In this document: positions 1 through 22,787 of the stretch, piece after piece | How positions within the stretch are numbered: position 1 is the first letter of the stretch | How the letters are laid out: every line of letters begins with the position of its first letter | Source: Nissolia schottii | Lineage: Eukaryota; Streptophyta; Magnoliopsida; Fabales; Fabaceae | Direction: 5' to 3' | Assembly: GCA_003254905.1 (NCBI GenBank) | Contig: QANU01047116.1 | Span: 165,637-229,636 of the forward strand | Length of the DNA stretch: 64,000 bases | Position numbers and translations under genes: made by a program | The notes under the pieces: model-generated | Seen by the model: the letters and a program-made list of their open reading frames with translations, nothing else | Databases searched by the model: none | Told to the model about the DNA's origin: nothing

Positions 1-282
1 ATTTCTCCTTCTCACTTTCAGGCCTAAACAACAGCAGCGGTGCCACTAGTGGTAGCATCGGGTCAGATATCTCTTCTCATATTATGTCTTTCGTTTCACC
101 TCTTACTGCCACACCTACAATCGTTATCTCTATGATTGCCCCTATCCTCCCCATCTCCTCTCCCCCTGCTGTCACCACCACGTAGCACCTTCATCATCAC
201 CTCCACAACCACCTTCGCTAATCACAAATTTCAACTCCAAAACCCCAAATCTACTACTTAACATTCCAAGAACGAGCCTAAG

Positions 283-757
283 GTTTGGTTTGGTAAAGTT
301 TTTTGAGGAGATATTGCTACTCTCAAAAAGTACAAGCCAATTTTTTGTCCTTGGTAAATAGAAAAGCTAGAGGGTTTTTACTCCTGACTTTTGAGAGTCA
401 GTGGTACTCTTTGGAGCTCTCAAAAGAAGTTTCCAAAATTGGCTTTACCTCTCCAAAATTTAAAAAGATTCAAATAATCATAAATTTTAATAAAATTTCA
501 ATTCTGTCATTCAATAAATAATGAAACATTAAAATAGAAACGATCTTTCACTATTTATATTCATTATAATCATTTTATTTTTTAAGAGAAACTTAATTAA
601 TTATATGTTTATCAAACATCATTCTTATGATTTCTGCTTATTGAGAGCAATTTTTGTACTATTTTACCAAACAAAGCTACTATAACTTCTTAAGAACAGT
701 TTTTAGAGAGCTCAAAGTGCTCAAAATCTTTTGAAGAGTCATAGCATTACCAAAATA
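283..757. mobile_element. hAT-type MITE with 8-bp target duplication
   Basis: A 475-bp AT-rich block is flanked by a perfect 8-bp direct repeat, AGCCTAAG, at 275-282 and 758-765. Its ends are loosely inverted: the left end reads TTTGGTTTGGTAA and the reverse complement of the right end reads TATTTTGGTAA. Eight-base target duplications are typical of hAT transposons. The interior holds only a short spurious reading frame, so this is a non-autonomous copy. Confidence 0.6.
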
Positions 758-765
758 AGCCTAAG

Positions 766-1860
766 TAACTCATGATTGCAACATATATCTGCTACATACC
801 AAAACTAGAACTAGTATCAAACGAGGAGAAGGATGTATGCGAAGAGTTGTTGAGATCCAAGACGGATGAGAAGATCTTCTGTGTTAGAGGAAATGAAGCT
901 TGTGGGCAAGAAAACGAAGCACGAGAGGTAATTAGGGCTCTAGGGTGCGGAGGCAGAGGGAGCGGGGAGGTCATAAGGGGTCCTAGCAGCAGCGACGTTG
1001 TGACGAAGCCAGAGAATTTTGCCGCCCGATCGAGATCTGTAAGTGGAAGCCATACGACGTTGTTCAAGCAAAGAGAGAGTGTGTGAAACTCTCTCACTAA
1101 AACATAAAAATGAGGGAAAATTGAAGCATGGTTTTAGAGAGCTTCAGGTTTTTGAGTTTGAAGCTTATACTTACTCTCTCTTCTTTCTTCTATTGAGTTT
1201 TTTGTTGTGTTGCTTCAAAACTCAAAGCACCTGAGATCTAATACAACTCTTCAATCCTCTAGAGCTTCCAAAATCATATAGGGTGATGGAGAGTGAAAGA
1301 GGTGAGAAAGTTTGAATTTTTGCAACCATGCATGGAGGATGATGGTGAGGAACGAATTTTAGGAATTAAGGTTTTTGGGGTAAAAAATTGTGTTGTGTTT
1401 TAGGGTTTGTTTATTCCAATTTGAGTATTAGCTGAGGAACTTTGTATTTATTTATTTACTTATCAGAAGATGATGATTTGGAGATGATGATGAACCAAAT
1501 GTAACAAGAGTGAAAGAGGAGAAATCTTTAGATGATGATGATTTTGATGAATATGATGGATCTGGAGATGATAAGAGAAGAGAGAACCATGAGCGAGGGA
1601 GATGATAAGAGAGTTTTTTTTAAAAAAAAAATTGGCTTGGGTTAAATTCAGGGTCTTGTCAGTGCAAGTCAATTGTTGTTAAGTGTGTGTGCCACATGGC
1701 TCATCACATCAGCAGTTAATAGCTCAACATGACAGTAGAAACTAAAACCTTATAAAATTTTTTATGAATGAGATGTTTTTGCAAAAAACATTTATGGGCG
1801 ATAAAATACAAAATTCAAAATTTATGAGAGACTAAAAACATATTTAACCCTTTTTATTTT
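766..1860. other. Unclassified non-coding sequence
   Basis: There is no recognisable gene here. Positions 780-1100 are richer in G+C and CpG than the surroundings and are open on both strands (about 100 codons each), but neither translation resembles a family I know. This part could be a captured or decayed exon. Positions 1460-1600 are a GATGAT-rich simple stretch. The rest is AT-rich. Confidence 0.4.
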
Positions 1861-2081
1861 TTTCTTATTAAGGAAGAATAACTTGAGTAAAAGTGTTTTC
1901 AATGACTTTTAGTAACAACAAATAATCGACAAGTCCACCTTATTTCAAAATTTCAATTCGGGGAACTAAAACGTTTTCTCTTTGATGTCGCGGCACGATA
2001 GGTCCTTCTTGTAAGCTTGGGAGGCATGGTGAATGCGGGCTCCAAGGTCCGAAAGAGAATTTGGGATCACCGAGAAGCTTT

Positions 2082-2097
2082 CTCGCAGACGGCGCCA
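2082..2097 (-). promoter_or_regulatory. Retrotransposon primer-binding site
   Basis: On the minus strand the sequence one base beyond the LTR end reads TGGCGCCGTCTGCGAG. A TGGCGCCG start is the common tRNA-complementary primer-binding site of plant Gypsy-type elements. Its position right after the CA end of the LTR supports the LTR call and its orientation. Confidence 0.6.
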
Positions 2098-2098
2098 A

Positions 2099-3318
2099 TG
2101 TACCTGAGAGGTACGTTTCGGATCCTGAAACTCTGTGGAGGATGATGGTCCGCCAGGGCGGGTACCTGCAAGGACTCAAATGCTTAAGTCAGTAAAGGGT
2201 TGAGGTGTGGGTGTAAAGTATGGGTCTAGAGGTTGAGACTGTACCTGGCTGGCAGACCCTGTTTATTTACCTGGATAATATCCAAAATTTCCTCAATCCC
2301 GCGGATATCCTTTCTGTTTTGCCTCCGGGGATCGCGGCTTGATGCCCACTGGTGAGAGTCCATCACGGGGCGTGATGATAGTTGGTCAGTTTGATGTCGG
2401 CTCGGGTTGCGCTGGCTCTCTCGAACCGTTCCGCGGGTATGAGCCATTATCCTCTAGTTGGACTGCGTTGTGGTCCGATCGCAGGTGTTCCGCGGAATGG
2501 GCCTTTGAGGTCCAGTTCGTAAAAGGAGTAGAAAATCAATTGTTAAGAACTTGACAATTAAGCGTTCTTTTCATGTCCCTTTAAGTTTCGGTTCCAGAGT
2601 TATAAGCATAAGAACTTGTGTATAGAAATTGAATTTACAGAGATTATGTTCTTACAAACAGGTCTGAAGTTACAGATAAAAGAAAATCCTAAGGAAAAGG
2701 AAAAGAAAAGAATGTCTAATCTAAAAGAAAAAAGAAAAAGGGTAAAGTTTAGGATGTCTACTTGGTTTTTCTCGTGCTCTGTAATATCATTGGAAGCGTG
2801 GGGTGAGCGTGCAAGAGTGTTACAAGTGTGTGATCCTAAGAACTTGAGAAATTTTGTGCCTGATGAGTTCTATTTATAGAGAAAACTAAACCCTGAAGGT
2901 TATGTAACCGTCTTCTAGCATCCTCGAGTCATAGCCCTTGAATTTGAATTATGGGCGCCAAACTATACTTCTTGCCAAGAAGCCTTCAAAACACAAAGCT
3001 TCAATTGTCCATGTGTGTTCAATCTTATCGGCCACTTGTCATATTACCATCCTTCAAATCTTCTAGTAACCGTTGCAAGCTTTTGATCTTTAATGTCACA
3101 TGTCATCTTGTCAGCCCTTGAATCTAGAGAATAACCATCATAAACTCCCTCATCGTCATGCCACGTGTCATGCTTTGAACCTTTGGATGAAAATGAAACT
3201 ATCATCAATCTTCACGTCATCTTGTCATCTGTCATGTCTTAGGCCCTTAGATTGAAAGTAACTGTCAATCTCCCTAAACGAGTCGTCATAACTCATCTAT
3301 CATGATTTTGGTCTAACA
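2099..3318 (-). mobile_element. LTR of a retrotransposon (5' LTR in minus orientation)
   Basis: Read on the minus strand, the block begins TGTTAGACC (3318) and ends GGTACA (2099), the usual TG...CA borders. It has a strong TATA box, CTATAAATAG, at about 2869-2878, placed where an LTR promoter would sit. It is followed one base later by a primer-binding-site-like sequence. Length is about 1.2 kb. Internal sequence continues only to about 1930 before similarity to anything coding is lost, so the element is truncated. No second LTR is visible in the window. Confidence 0.6.
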
Positions 3319-3672
3319 CTTAGAATTTTCTAAATCCCAAAGTTCTCCATCTCCATCTCCATCATCATTAGTTCTCCAATTTTAAGACTTTGTGTCCTTG
3401 GCCCTGACATGACCCAAGGTGTCATCCTCCATTTTTCATGAGAAAATAAAAATTTAGAATAGCATAAAGTAAACAAGATTATACAAGGAAGAATAACTTG
3501 AATGAAATTATACAAGGATGAAAATTCCACTTTTGAAGTACTCAAAAAAAAAAAAAATTCATATAGCTTCGTCAACGTCAGTCTGAAACCCAAGAAAAGT
3601 GCAATATTTTTTGCCTTTTATTAAATTAAAGCAATCATAGCAGATACAGCAAACACACCAAAAACTACTTTC
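3319..3672. other. Short intergenic gap downstream of the HyPRP gene
   Basis: This holds the 3' flank of the HyPRP gene and no gene. The 17-bp string AAGGAAGAATAACTTGA at about 3486 also occurs at about 1871, on the other side of the LTR fragment. Confidence 0.4.
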
Positions 3673-4059
3673 TTAGGCACAAACAAATCCTTCTGGAACC
3701 TTCTTCCCACAACCATTAACAAGCAAACTAACAGCAATCGGCACTTTGAGCTTCACCATTCCCATCACGTTGCCTTTAATAGCCGTGCAAAAACACACCG
3801 CTGCTTCAAGATCCGCAAGTCCTTTCACTAGTGTGCAACACTCTTCGCTTGGTTTAGTCCCAACGACCTCGTTAACCAGTCCCAGCCAGCTTCCACAGAC
3901 ACCAAATTTGAGTGTGTCTTTGGGGCATTTGGTAGGATTGGAAGGTGAAATAATAGGTAATTTTGGAGGGCATGGAAGATAGTCAGCTGCAATGTAGTTG
4001 AGAAAAAGGAAATTAATCAGGACGAAAGTGCAAACTACATTTAAATCCTTTGGGTTCAT
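3673..4059 (-). CDS. Hybrid proline-rich protein with eight-cysteine (LTP-like) domain
   Basis: A single-exon gene encodes 128 aa. Residues 1-25 form a hydrophobic signal peptide ending near YIAADY. A very short proline-rich stretch (CPPKLPIISPSNP) follows, then the complete eight-cysteine motif from about residue 44: C..., GVC, ECC, CFC, NGCG and a terminal FVCA. The order and the segments LADLEAAVCFC and GKKVPEGFVC match the DC2.15/HyPRP (14 kDa proline-rich protein) family. Such proteins are secreted to the cell wall or plasma-membrane surface and are linked to wall structure and lipid binding; the substrate is unknown. The proline linker is shorter than in many members. A TATA box lies about 105 bp upstream of the ATG. 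The gene is intact. Confidence 0.9.
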   Translation of the reverse strand: MNPKDLNVVCTFVLINFLFLNYIAADYLPCPPKLPIISPSNPTKCPKDTLKFGVCGSWLGLVNEVVGTKPSEECCTLVKGLADLEAAVCFCTAIKGNVMGMVKLKVPIAVSLLVNGCGKKVPEGFVCA

Positions 4060-4164
4060 TTCTTTTCCTTTGTCTTTTTCACAGCCAATTATATGCTCTC
4101 GCAGAGCACTGGGTAGTAATTAAGATAAAATGGATAGAGATTGCATTTTCTTGCTAGATTTCAT

Positions 4165-4172
4165 TATATATA
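4165..4172 (-). promoter_or_regulatory. TATA box of the HyPRP gene
   Basis: The string TATATATA lies about 105 bp upstream of the start codon at 4059 on the minus strand, a normal plant core-promoter distance. The call rests on position and sequence only. Confidence 0.45.
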
Positions 4173-4199
4173 CACAAAGGATTTGAAGGCTAAGGCTGT

Positions 4200-5254
4200 G
4201 TCGAACTTGTGGACAAGAGCGAGGCACGAGTGGATAGAGTAAGGTACATTCCGAAATCAAGCCACGGCAAATTATTTTCATATATACAGCATATGTGCTT
4301 CAGTGGCAGGGTTCTTCACGATACCGCACATGACGGAGAGAACAAACATATTAGGACATATGACTGTCAAAATGATTCCGGTCTACTAGCCCAACCCATT
4401 TATCGAGTTAAATATATAGAGTAAATGTATAAAATCTAGCCCACAAATAGTAAAAAAGTCCGTTTAGCCTAGTCTGTTTAACCCGTAGGCTAAATTGGTT
4501 TGTTTAGTGTTAAAATAGACATAACCCGTGAACTAATAAAACCTAACCTACAAATAATAAAAATTCGGTTTAAAATGGCCCGTTTAACTCACGGGTTAAA
4601 TGGAAATTGAGTAGGGGTACCAAGTTTCATGATTTTTTGGATTTTTCTATGAGTATTATAAGTAAAAAGAGCTAAAACAACATTTTTGGGACATTAGGGA
4701 CATTTTGGGCATTATGAAAAATTGGTCAAAATTTTGGTTTTTATTTACAAAAAATTGAATTCGGGACTATTAAAAACCCCAAGGTAGAGCCTAGGTAACT
4801 AAGTAAATTCTCGTAAAATGAACTTTATACAACTTTGAGGTTAGGATCCTTCTGGAAAAATGAATTAGTTGCCTTGTATATGGAGTCTCGTACAGTTAAG
4901 GGACAAGAGGTAAACACTAGAGAAACTCCCCGTCATGCCATCAAACACGCAGATCGAGATAAAGGAACCAGTGCGAGCTGCGTCATGAGGGCACACAACC
5001 GAAGGTATTAGGTCACTCTGAACCAAGATGCGAGAAATTAATCAACATGTACGAGTATCATGAAAAATATTAAAGCAAGTTGTTATTTGTGCCACCGTGA
5101 TTGCAACTTTCAGATATCTTTTGGGTTGTTTCACTCCTCCTTCCTTGATGACCAAAAGTCAAAGGGATAGAGGTTGTATAACTGTTGTCACAGAAATTGT
5201 AGTCCGGCGTGTATGAGTTTATTATGGTGGCAATTTTTACTTCATCTTATTAGA
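4200..5254. other. Intergenic sequence with hAT-like debris
   Basis: No gene is seen. Positions about 4360-4620 contain scattered words such as GCCCAACCC, CCCGTTTAAC and ACGGGTTAAA, which resemble the terminal regions of the hAT-like element at 9236-10068. The boundaries are not clear. The remainder is unclassified. Confidence 0.35.
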
Positions 5255-7050
5255 CATACAAAGATGAGACCTCAAAGAATGTTAGGAATGTATGATTGGT
5301 TGAATCCCTTTTTATTATAAATTATCTTGAACCAATCATAAATTTATTTACGGCAAGATTTCTCATTGCTATGGAATAATTTTTCCAACCATACGGGAAA
5401 AAATAAACAGCTGAAAAAGGAAATCGTATGAAAGATATTTCCATGATCTCATTTAGATCCTCATACAAGGCAACGTGAAAAGTAATTCATTTGTAAAATA
5501 TTGTAAATCATCTGCGAGATTTATTTATTGACCCAAAGAGAGTTATGACTGCTCATATACCAGTTGCAAATCAATGCTCCAATTTAAATTGGTGTCATAG
5601 AAGGACAACCTATTAGTGCAAATGAAAGTAAGTCACGCTTGAAGCGTGGTATCACGGTCAGTTCCAAATATGAAATTTTCTTTAAAATGGAAATGAACAA
5701 TTAATAAAGATGATCATAATATAGAGATAAGTGCTCGAAAAGAGCCCTAAAATATAACTATTAGTGAAACCCTAAAAGTGGTTTAGGAACCTTGAAAATG
5801 AAAAAAAAAACACTAAAGATCTTGATGAGTTATGTCTTTATGAAAAATAAGGAACCGATTGAAATCATATTGTTGTTGACAATGTTGTATACATGCACAT
5901 AATGTTGCTAATGAAATAATAAAGCAAGATAAATATCTTAAATAAAATCAGTCAAAGAATATAGAAAGAGAAATGATTGGCCAATGTACAAAGACGCATT
6001 TTATGTTGAAATTAACTTTACTTGAAAAATATGAAGTGTTTGAGATCTATAGTCAAGCACCTGAAGGTATGAAGCCAGTAGGGGTACTATTGAGGTTTTT
6101 GTGCAAAAATAAAATGGGGAAGGATGAGATATAAATTTATAAAGCTCGACTTAGGAAATCTGTCATTGACTATATAGAGATATATTCTCTGACAATGGAT
6201 TTAATTTTATTCTGCCATTTAATAAAGAAATTAGAAATGCATCCATAAGCCTATTAATATGAATTACTAGCTAGTAAAATTTTATAAAAATCCCTGAAAG
6301 ATGTAAAATAATTGAAACATATAGAAATTCTTGAGAAAATTTGTTCATTAAGGCTTCAACAATCCCTGTATGGATTAAAATAATCATGACGTATGTGATA
6401 CAATCATCTAAGTCAATACTTCTTAAGATATGGGTATAAAACTGATCCCATTTACACATTTATTTTTATAAAAGGGTTTGAATTTAAATTGTTATAATCA
6501 AAGTATAAGTTAGCGATTTAAGCATCATTGGATCTCTAGAAAAGATTCCAAAATAAGTAAAATATTCAAAGAAATATATTGACAAGACAAAAATTTGTCT
6601 TGGTTTGCACATAAGATCCATTAAGACCTTATGAAAATGATGTGACATTTCTTAGTCTTATAGTACCACATCTTAGTGCTATTGAAGCACTAGTGTATCC
6701 AACTAATAACTCATCACTAGATGTAGCTTTCACTAGTAGCATGTTAGTAAGATTTAGTTATCGTCTAACAAGAACACACACTAGAATAATGTTCAATTTT
6801 TATTGTGATATCTTCGAATATTTACTTTATTCATATGAACCAAAATCACAACTTATTGACTATGTAATTATAGGATTCCTTTTTCTTCTTTTATACTTTG
6901 GCAAAATTTAGAGGCTATTTATTTACATGTAGAAGCACGACCATATCATAGAGATCAACAAAAACAGACTTTAGTTGTTACCTCTTCAAATCATGCAAAA
7001 ATTATTATAATACATGAAGCGAGTCGTGAATGTTTTTGGGCCGATTTTAC
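5255..7050 (+). pseudogene. Decayed Ty1/Copia retrotransposon pol
   Basis: Translated fragments in changing frames follow the order of a Copia polyprotein. Near 5262 there is an integrase tail fragment (RPQRMLG). Near 5533 there is DPKRV.TAHIPVAN, and at about 5640 SRLKRG; these belong to the linker between integrase and reverse transcriptase. At about 6060 APEGMKPVG begins the reverse transcriptase. At about 6660 PHLSAIEALVYPTNN is the end of the RT domain. At 6955-7045 there is an RNase H tail including SSNHAKIIIIHEASREC. Stops and frameshifts are numerous and gag is not visible. The element is old and inactive. Confidence 0.75.
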
Positions 7051-7619
7051 CCACCCAAGGACACACAATCTTAAACATTTGGTGGAGTTGAGCTCAATCC
7101 GTGGTATCGAACCACATATAAACTAAACATAGTCAGTCATGATCGAAGGGATTTATCTTCTATCCTTTTAGTACTCCTGGAACCTTATAGTACAACCTCT
7201 AAGCAAACACAAGGGTGTCGAGGCAATTAGATACTGTGCTTGGCCCACAGGACATTTATCTTCTTTCCTTTCCGTACACCTGGAGAGTACCATCCCTCCA
7301 GACAATGTACAACTCCTTAATGGAGTGACCAACTAACTGCATTGGCCAAAGGACACACTCCACTTGGGAAGAATGCTATTTTTCTAACCCTTATAAGTGT
7401 TTTTTTAAATGTATTATAAATATCTCCTCAGATGAGGGCCTAATCTATCTTTTAGTCTTAAAACATCTTATGGAATTTCCCTCAATTGAGGACTTAAGTA
7501 GTCTTTCGCTTACTTTTTGGAAAATCATATAACACACTTATACAGGGAGTAGCCTTCTTTACACATTATTATAGCCTTCACATCACTCAATTTTTTTTTA
7601 TGCATAACTTTAAAAGCGT
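7051..7619. repeat. Unclassified repeat with short hairpin motifs
   Basis: No coding region is seen. Two related segments begin at about 7145 and 7245, each carrying a TTTATCTTC.(A/T)TCCTTT core followed by CCTGGA. Several small palindromes recur: CTCCTTAATGGAG (7311), CTCCTCAGATGAGG (7427) and CCCTCAATTGAGG (7480). A related palindrome, CTCCTTGGCGGAG, occurs at about 8195, next to the same ACCAACTA string. This may be the 3' part of the adjacent retroelement or a separate repeat. Confidence 0.4.
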
Positions 7620-8187
7620 ATATAATAAAATAGAGTGAGAGGTCCACCCCGAAAGGGAGTACTAACTAACAGCTGAGTCCTCTCCGAACCGTAGGAGATA
7701 GTTGCCCATCATACGGCTCACCAACTTCACTTGTCTCTATGGGAAACTCACTCCGGGCGGGTTTGGATCACTTACAATACATAGCTCTACGAAGGAAGGG
7801 GTTGGTGGGTTAGGAACGTTTTCAATATGATTATTTTTCCGTATTTGTTCGATGAGAAATGCAAGACAAGAGCCCATTTCTTTTCGACTGGGAAATGCAA
7901 GTCTGTTTTGTTGACTTTCTCCATCCCTCTCTATCAAAATGATCAAAAAGGAAGGTGAGCTTGCTTCTTATTCTTGTGTTCGATCTCTTCCATCTCTGCC
8001 TCTCTCGTTGTCACCTATGTTGAAGAAAGGTTTGGGTGGAACGATTATAACATTACTCCTAACATTATTTGCTCATTTTCTGGTCATTTTCTTAAATGAT
8101 TCTTTTATAAGATTTAATCTCTTCTTTTCATTTATCCTCTTGTTCTTAATCAGTCAACTTCTATCGTTTCCCTCAATACACTTGTAG
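7620..8187 (-). other. Probable nuclear mitochondrial insertion (group II intron fragment)
   Basis: On the minus strand at about 7665-7722 the sequence contains GTGAGCCGTATGATGGG followed by CTACGGTTCGGAGAGGA. This paired GAGCCGTAYG...TACGGTTCGGAG arrangement is characteristic of plant organellar group II introns. The flanking DNA up to about 8000 has a G+C content and vocabulary unlike the nuclear surroundings, and both strands stay open for about 70-80 codons. I infer a piece of mitochondrial DNA moved to the nucleus. I cannot say which mitochondrial intron it is. Confidence 0.5.
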
Positions 8188-8199
8188 GGTACAACTCCT

Positions 8200-9235
8200 T
8201 GGCGGAGTGACCAACTANTACTCAACTCACGTCTAACACAACCTGTATCCAACTCATCTCAGCCCACATTATACCTAACCCAACTTGCATCTAACCCAAC
8301 TCAAGCCGCATTAAACCTAACGCAACCCAACTCGCATCCAATTCAATCTACATTTAACACAACCCAACCTATATCTAATCCAACCCCACCCATGTCTAAC
8401 CCAACCTAACTCAACCCACATCCAACCCAAACTGCATCCAATTCGATCAACATATAACCCAACCCACATCCAATTCAATCTACATTTAACCCAACTTAAC
8501 CTACATCTAACCCAACTCGCATCCAACCCAACAACTCACATTCAACTCAACTCAACCCAACTCGCATCCAACTTAACCCATGCCTAACCCAACTCAACTC
8601 GTATCCAACTCATCCCAACTTAATTCACACTCAACCCAACACAACCCACGACTAACCCAACCCAACTCGCATCCAATTCAATTTGCATTAAACCCGCATC
8701 CAACTTAACCAACATCCAAACCAACCCACAGCTAACCCAACTTGCATCCAATTAAATATGCATTCAACCAAACCCACGTCTAACGCAACACGCATCCAAC
8801 CCAACCCATGTCAAACCCAACACTCATCCAACTCAACCCAACACTCATCCAATTTAATTTGCATTCAACCCAACCCAACTCACGTTTAACCCAACTCGCA
8901 TACAACCCAAACCAACTTACATCAAATCTAACACACATCTAACCCAACCCGCATCAAACTTGCTTGAAACCTCAATAAATGTAACCTGCATCCAACCCAT
9001 AACTCGAACTACATCCAACTCAACCCATAACTCGATTTGCATCCAACCAACTCATAACCCAACCCAACCCGACTTGCCTTGTATCGAACTCGACTCACAT
9101 CTAACCCACAACCCTACCTAACACACATTCAACCAAACACATAACCCTACCTAACACGCATCCAACCTGACCAAATTCATATCAAACCTAACATGCATCC
9201 AACTCAACTCAACCCAACCCAAGCCTTATCGAACA
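8200..9235. repeat. Degenerate CCCAA-rich tandem array, left part
   Basis: About 1 kb on the plus strand is almost free of G and is built from variants of AACCCAACTCGCATCC and similar words (CATCTAACCCAA, CATCCAACTCAACC). Spacing is irregular, so this is a highly degenerate minisatellite rather than a clean satellite. The array resumes at 10069 after the hAT-like insertion. An N is at 8218. Confidence 0.7.
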
Positions 9236-10068
9236 TTAGGGCTGTCAAAATGAGCCCAACCCGTTTACCTAGTTAAATGGACGGGCATTATACGCAAAAA
9301 AAAAGAAGGAAAATTTGAAGGAAAAAAAATGGTCCAACCCGTTTAAGCACGCGAGCTAAATGGGCCATCCTGGCAGGCTCACGGGCTAGCCCGTGAAATT
9401 TATTTATTTTTTTTTAAAAAAAGATACCCATAAGAGTTGTAGCATAACAATATTTCATTAGAATAGAAGAGTTATATAATTGGAATATATATATATATAT
9501 ATATATATGGGAGTTATTTTAGTAGCAAACTAAATTGCTAAGTTGTTTTAGTTATAATTAAAACATTTTTTAGATATTTTAAAACTTGTTGTGCATAGCG
9601 CTTGTTATCCTTTTTTTTTCTTCTATTAAAGTTGTGCAAATAGCTTCTTAATTGAAAAATGCTACTATTTGTATACCCATCCAAAATTAAAGATTTCATA
9701 ACCACAATAAAGAGATAAAGAAAAAACCACAAAACCTTAATTTTTCTCTATTTATTACCATCGAAAATGGATTCTCAAATTTTACATAAACTATTTCTTT
9801 CTAATTAATTAATAAATAGAGAATAAAAAATAGTTAAAAATGACCGCACATACTTATTCACTTTGTATTTAAATCATAAAAAATAGACCAAAATTTTAAT
9901 TTCTTTTTTAAAAATAAAAGGGCTAGCGGGCTGACCCGTTTAGGCTCGCGAATCGATTATAAACGAGCCGAATCCTAAAAATAACCATAATTTTGGCCCG
10001 GTCTGTTAGGCCCGCAGGCCTAAACAGACTGGGCCTTGCCAGGTCGTGCCAGCCCATTTGACACCCCT
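9236..10068. mobile_element. hAT-like non-autonomous transposon inserted in the CCCAA array
   Basis: The left end reads TTAGGGCTGTCAAAATG and the reverse complement of the right end reads AGGGGTGTCAAATGGGC, an imperfect terminal inverted repeat. The flanks are ATCGAACA (9228-9235) and ATCAAACA (10069-10076), an 8-bp target duplication with one mismatch. The CCCAA-rich array continues on both sides. There is no transposase frame. The subterminal GGGCTAGC/CCCGTTTA-rich zones are typical of such elements. A (TA)n run lies at 9485-9508. Confidence 0.65.
9485..9508. repeat. (TA)n microsatellite
   Basis: Twelve uninterrupted AT dinucleotides lie inside the hAT-like element. Confidence 0.9.
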
Positions 10069-10290
10069 ATCAAACACAATACACATTCAACCCAACCCAA
10101 CTGCATCAAACTCAATTCACATCCAACTCAATACAACCCACATCAAACTCAACCCAATCCGCATTGGCATCAAACCCAACCCACTTGCAACCAAAACAAA
10201 CCCTCAACCAAGCCGAGTGAACTTGTGTTCAAACCTAACACAATCCTCATCAAACCCAACCAGCATCATATTCAACAGCCCACGTGTTTG
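10069..10290. repeat. Degenerate CCCAA-rich tandem array, right part
   Basis: This continues the array at 8200-9235 with the same G-poor composition and words such as CATCAAACCCAACC. Two overlapping plus-strand frames remain open through it, but the translation is only a low-complexity reading of the repeat. Confidence 0.65.
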
Positions 10291-11024
10291 TAGTCTCGAA
10301 GGTGTCAAAGTTAATATGATTTTAAGTTTGAAGCGGATGCAGCGTATGTCCTTTTCATATGCTTATGCTTTATCGATATAAAAATGTTCACGTGCTTGTT
10401 TTATTAACATACATTCATTTGGAAAAGAGGAGTATTAGACTATCCATTTGCTTGTAATTTTATACTAATACATACACCGAAGGTAAGGTTCTGTGTTACT
10501 TGAATTCTTTCGGATTAAAATAACATGACAAATAAGAGTCATAAATCAGACATATTTGCGTGATAAAATCACTTAAAGGACATTGAACTATTAAACACTA
10601 CTGATTAAAAAAATATTAACTGGGGAAATTTCCCCTATTGTTATACATATTACCTAAAGACCAAATTAGAGGCTACCTACATCTCATTACATACATCAAA
10701 ACTGAATAACACCTTTATATCAGCTCAAAATGGACGAGGGTTTTACCTCCAAATACCGCCTCCAAGACGGAATCATTTTTTGTATCAATAAATTCAGGAA
10801 TAACACTGCTTGTACCGAAAAGTATATTGAAATGATGATACCGACTAATTTGGAAAAAGAAGAAGAATGTAGAGGCAGTTGAAAAGTATATAACATGCAA
10901 CCGATCGATCAGATCTGGTACTTCCACTTCACCGCATATAATTTCTGTAGCTTAATCCGCTAAATTTCCTTTGCTAAGAAAGCATATAGCTTAATGTTTA
11001 AGTTAGTGATGGGAGCCTTCAAAA
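10291..11024. other. Intergenic sequence downstream of the AAA-ATPase gene
   Basis: No gene is recognised. The stretch 10715-10927 is open on the minus strand but the translation is not similar to anything I know; part of it probably belongs to the 3' UTR or terminator region of the AAA-ATPase gene. Confidence 0.4.

Positions 11025-22787
<11,763 letters not shown>

Noticed and set aside
772-1097. Two overlapping frames of about 100 codons, one per strand
   Set aside because: Neither has a recognisable domain, splice context or promoter. GC-rich patches often stay open on both strands by chance.
8200-10290. CCCAA-rich array as an interstitial telomere
   Set aside because: The plant telomere unit is TTTAGGG/CCCTAAA. 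The words here are CCCAACTC/CATCCAA types with irregular spacing.
10036-10381. Two plus-strand open frames of 85 and 111 codons
   Set aside because: They are translations of the G-poor repeat array, which rarely forms stops in these frames.
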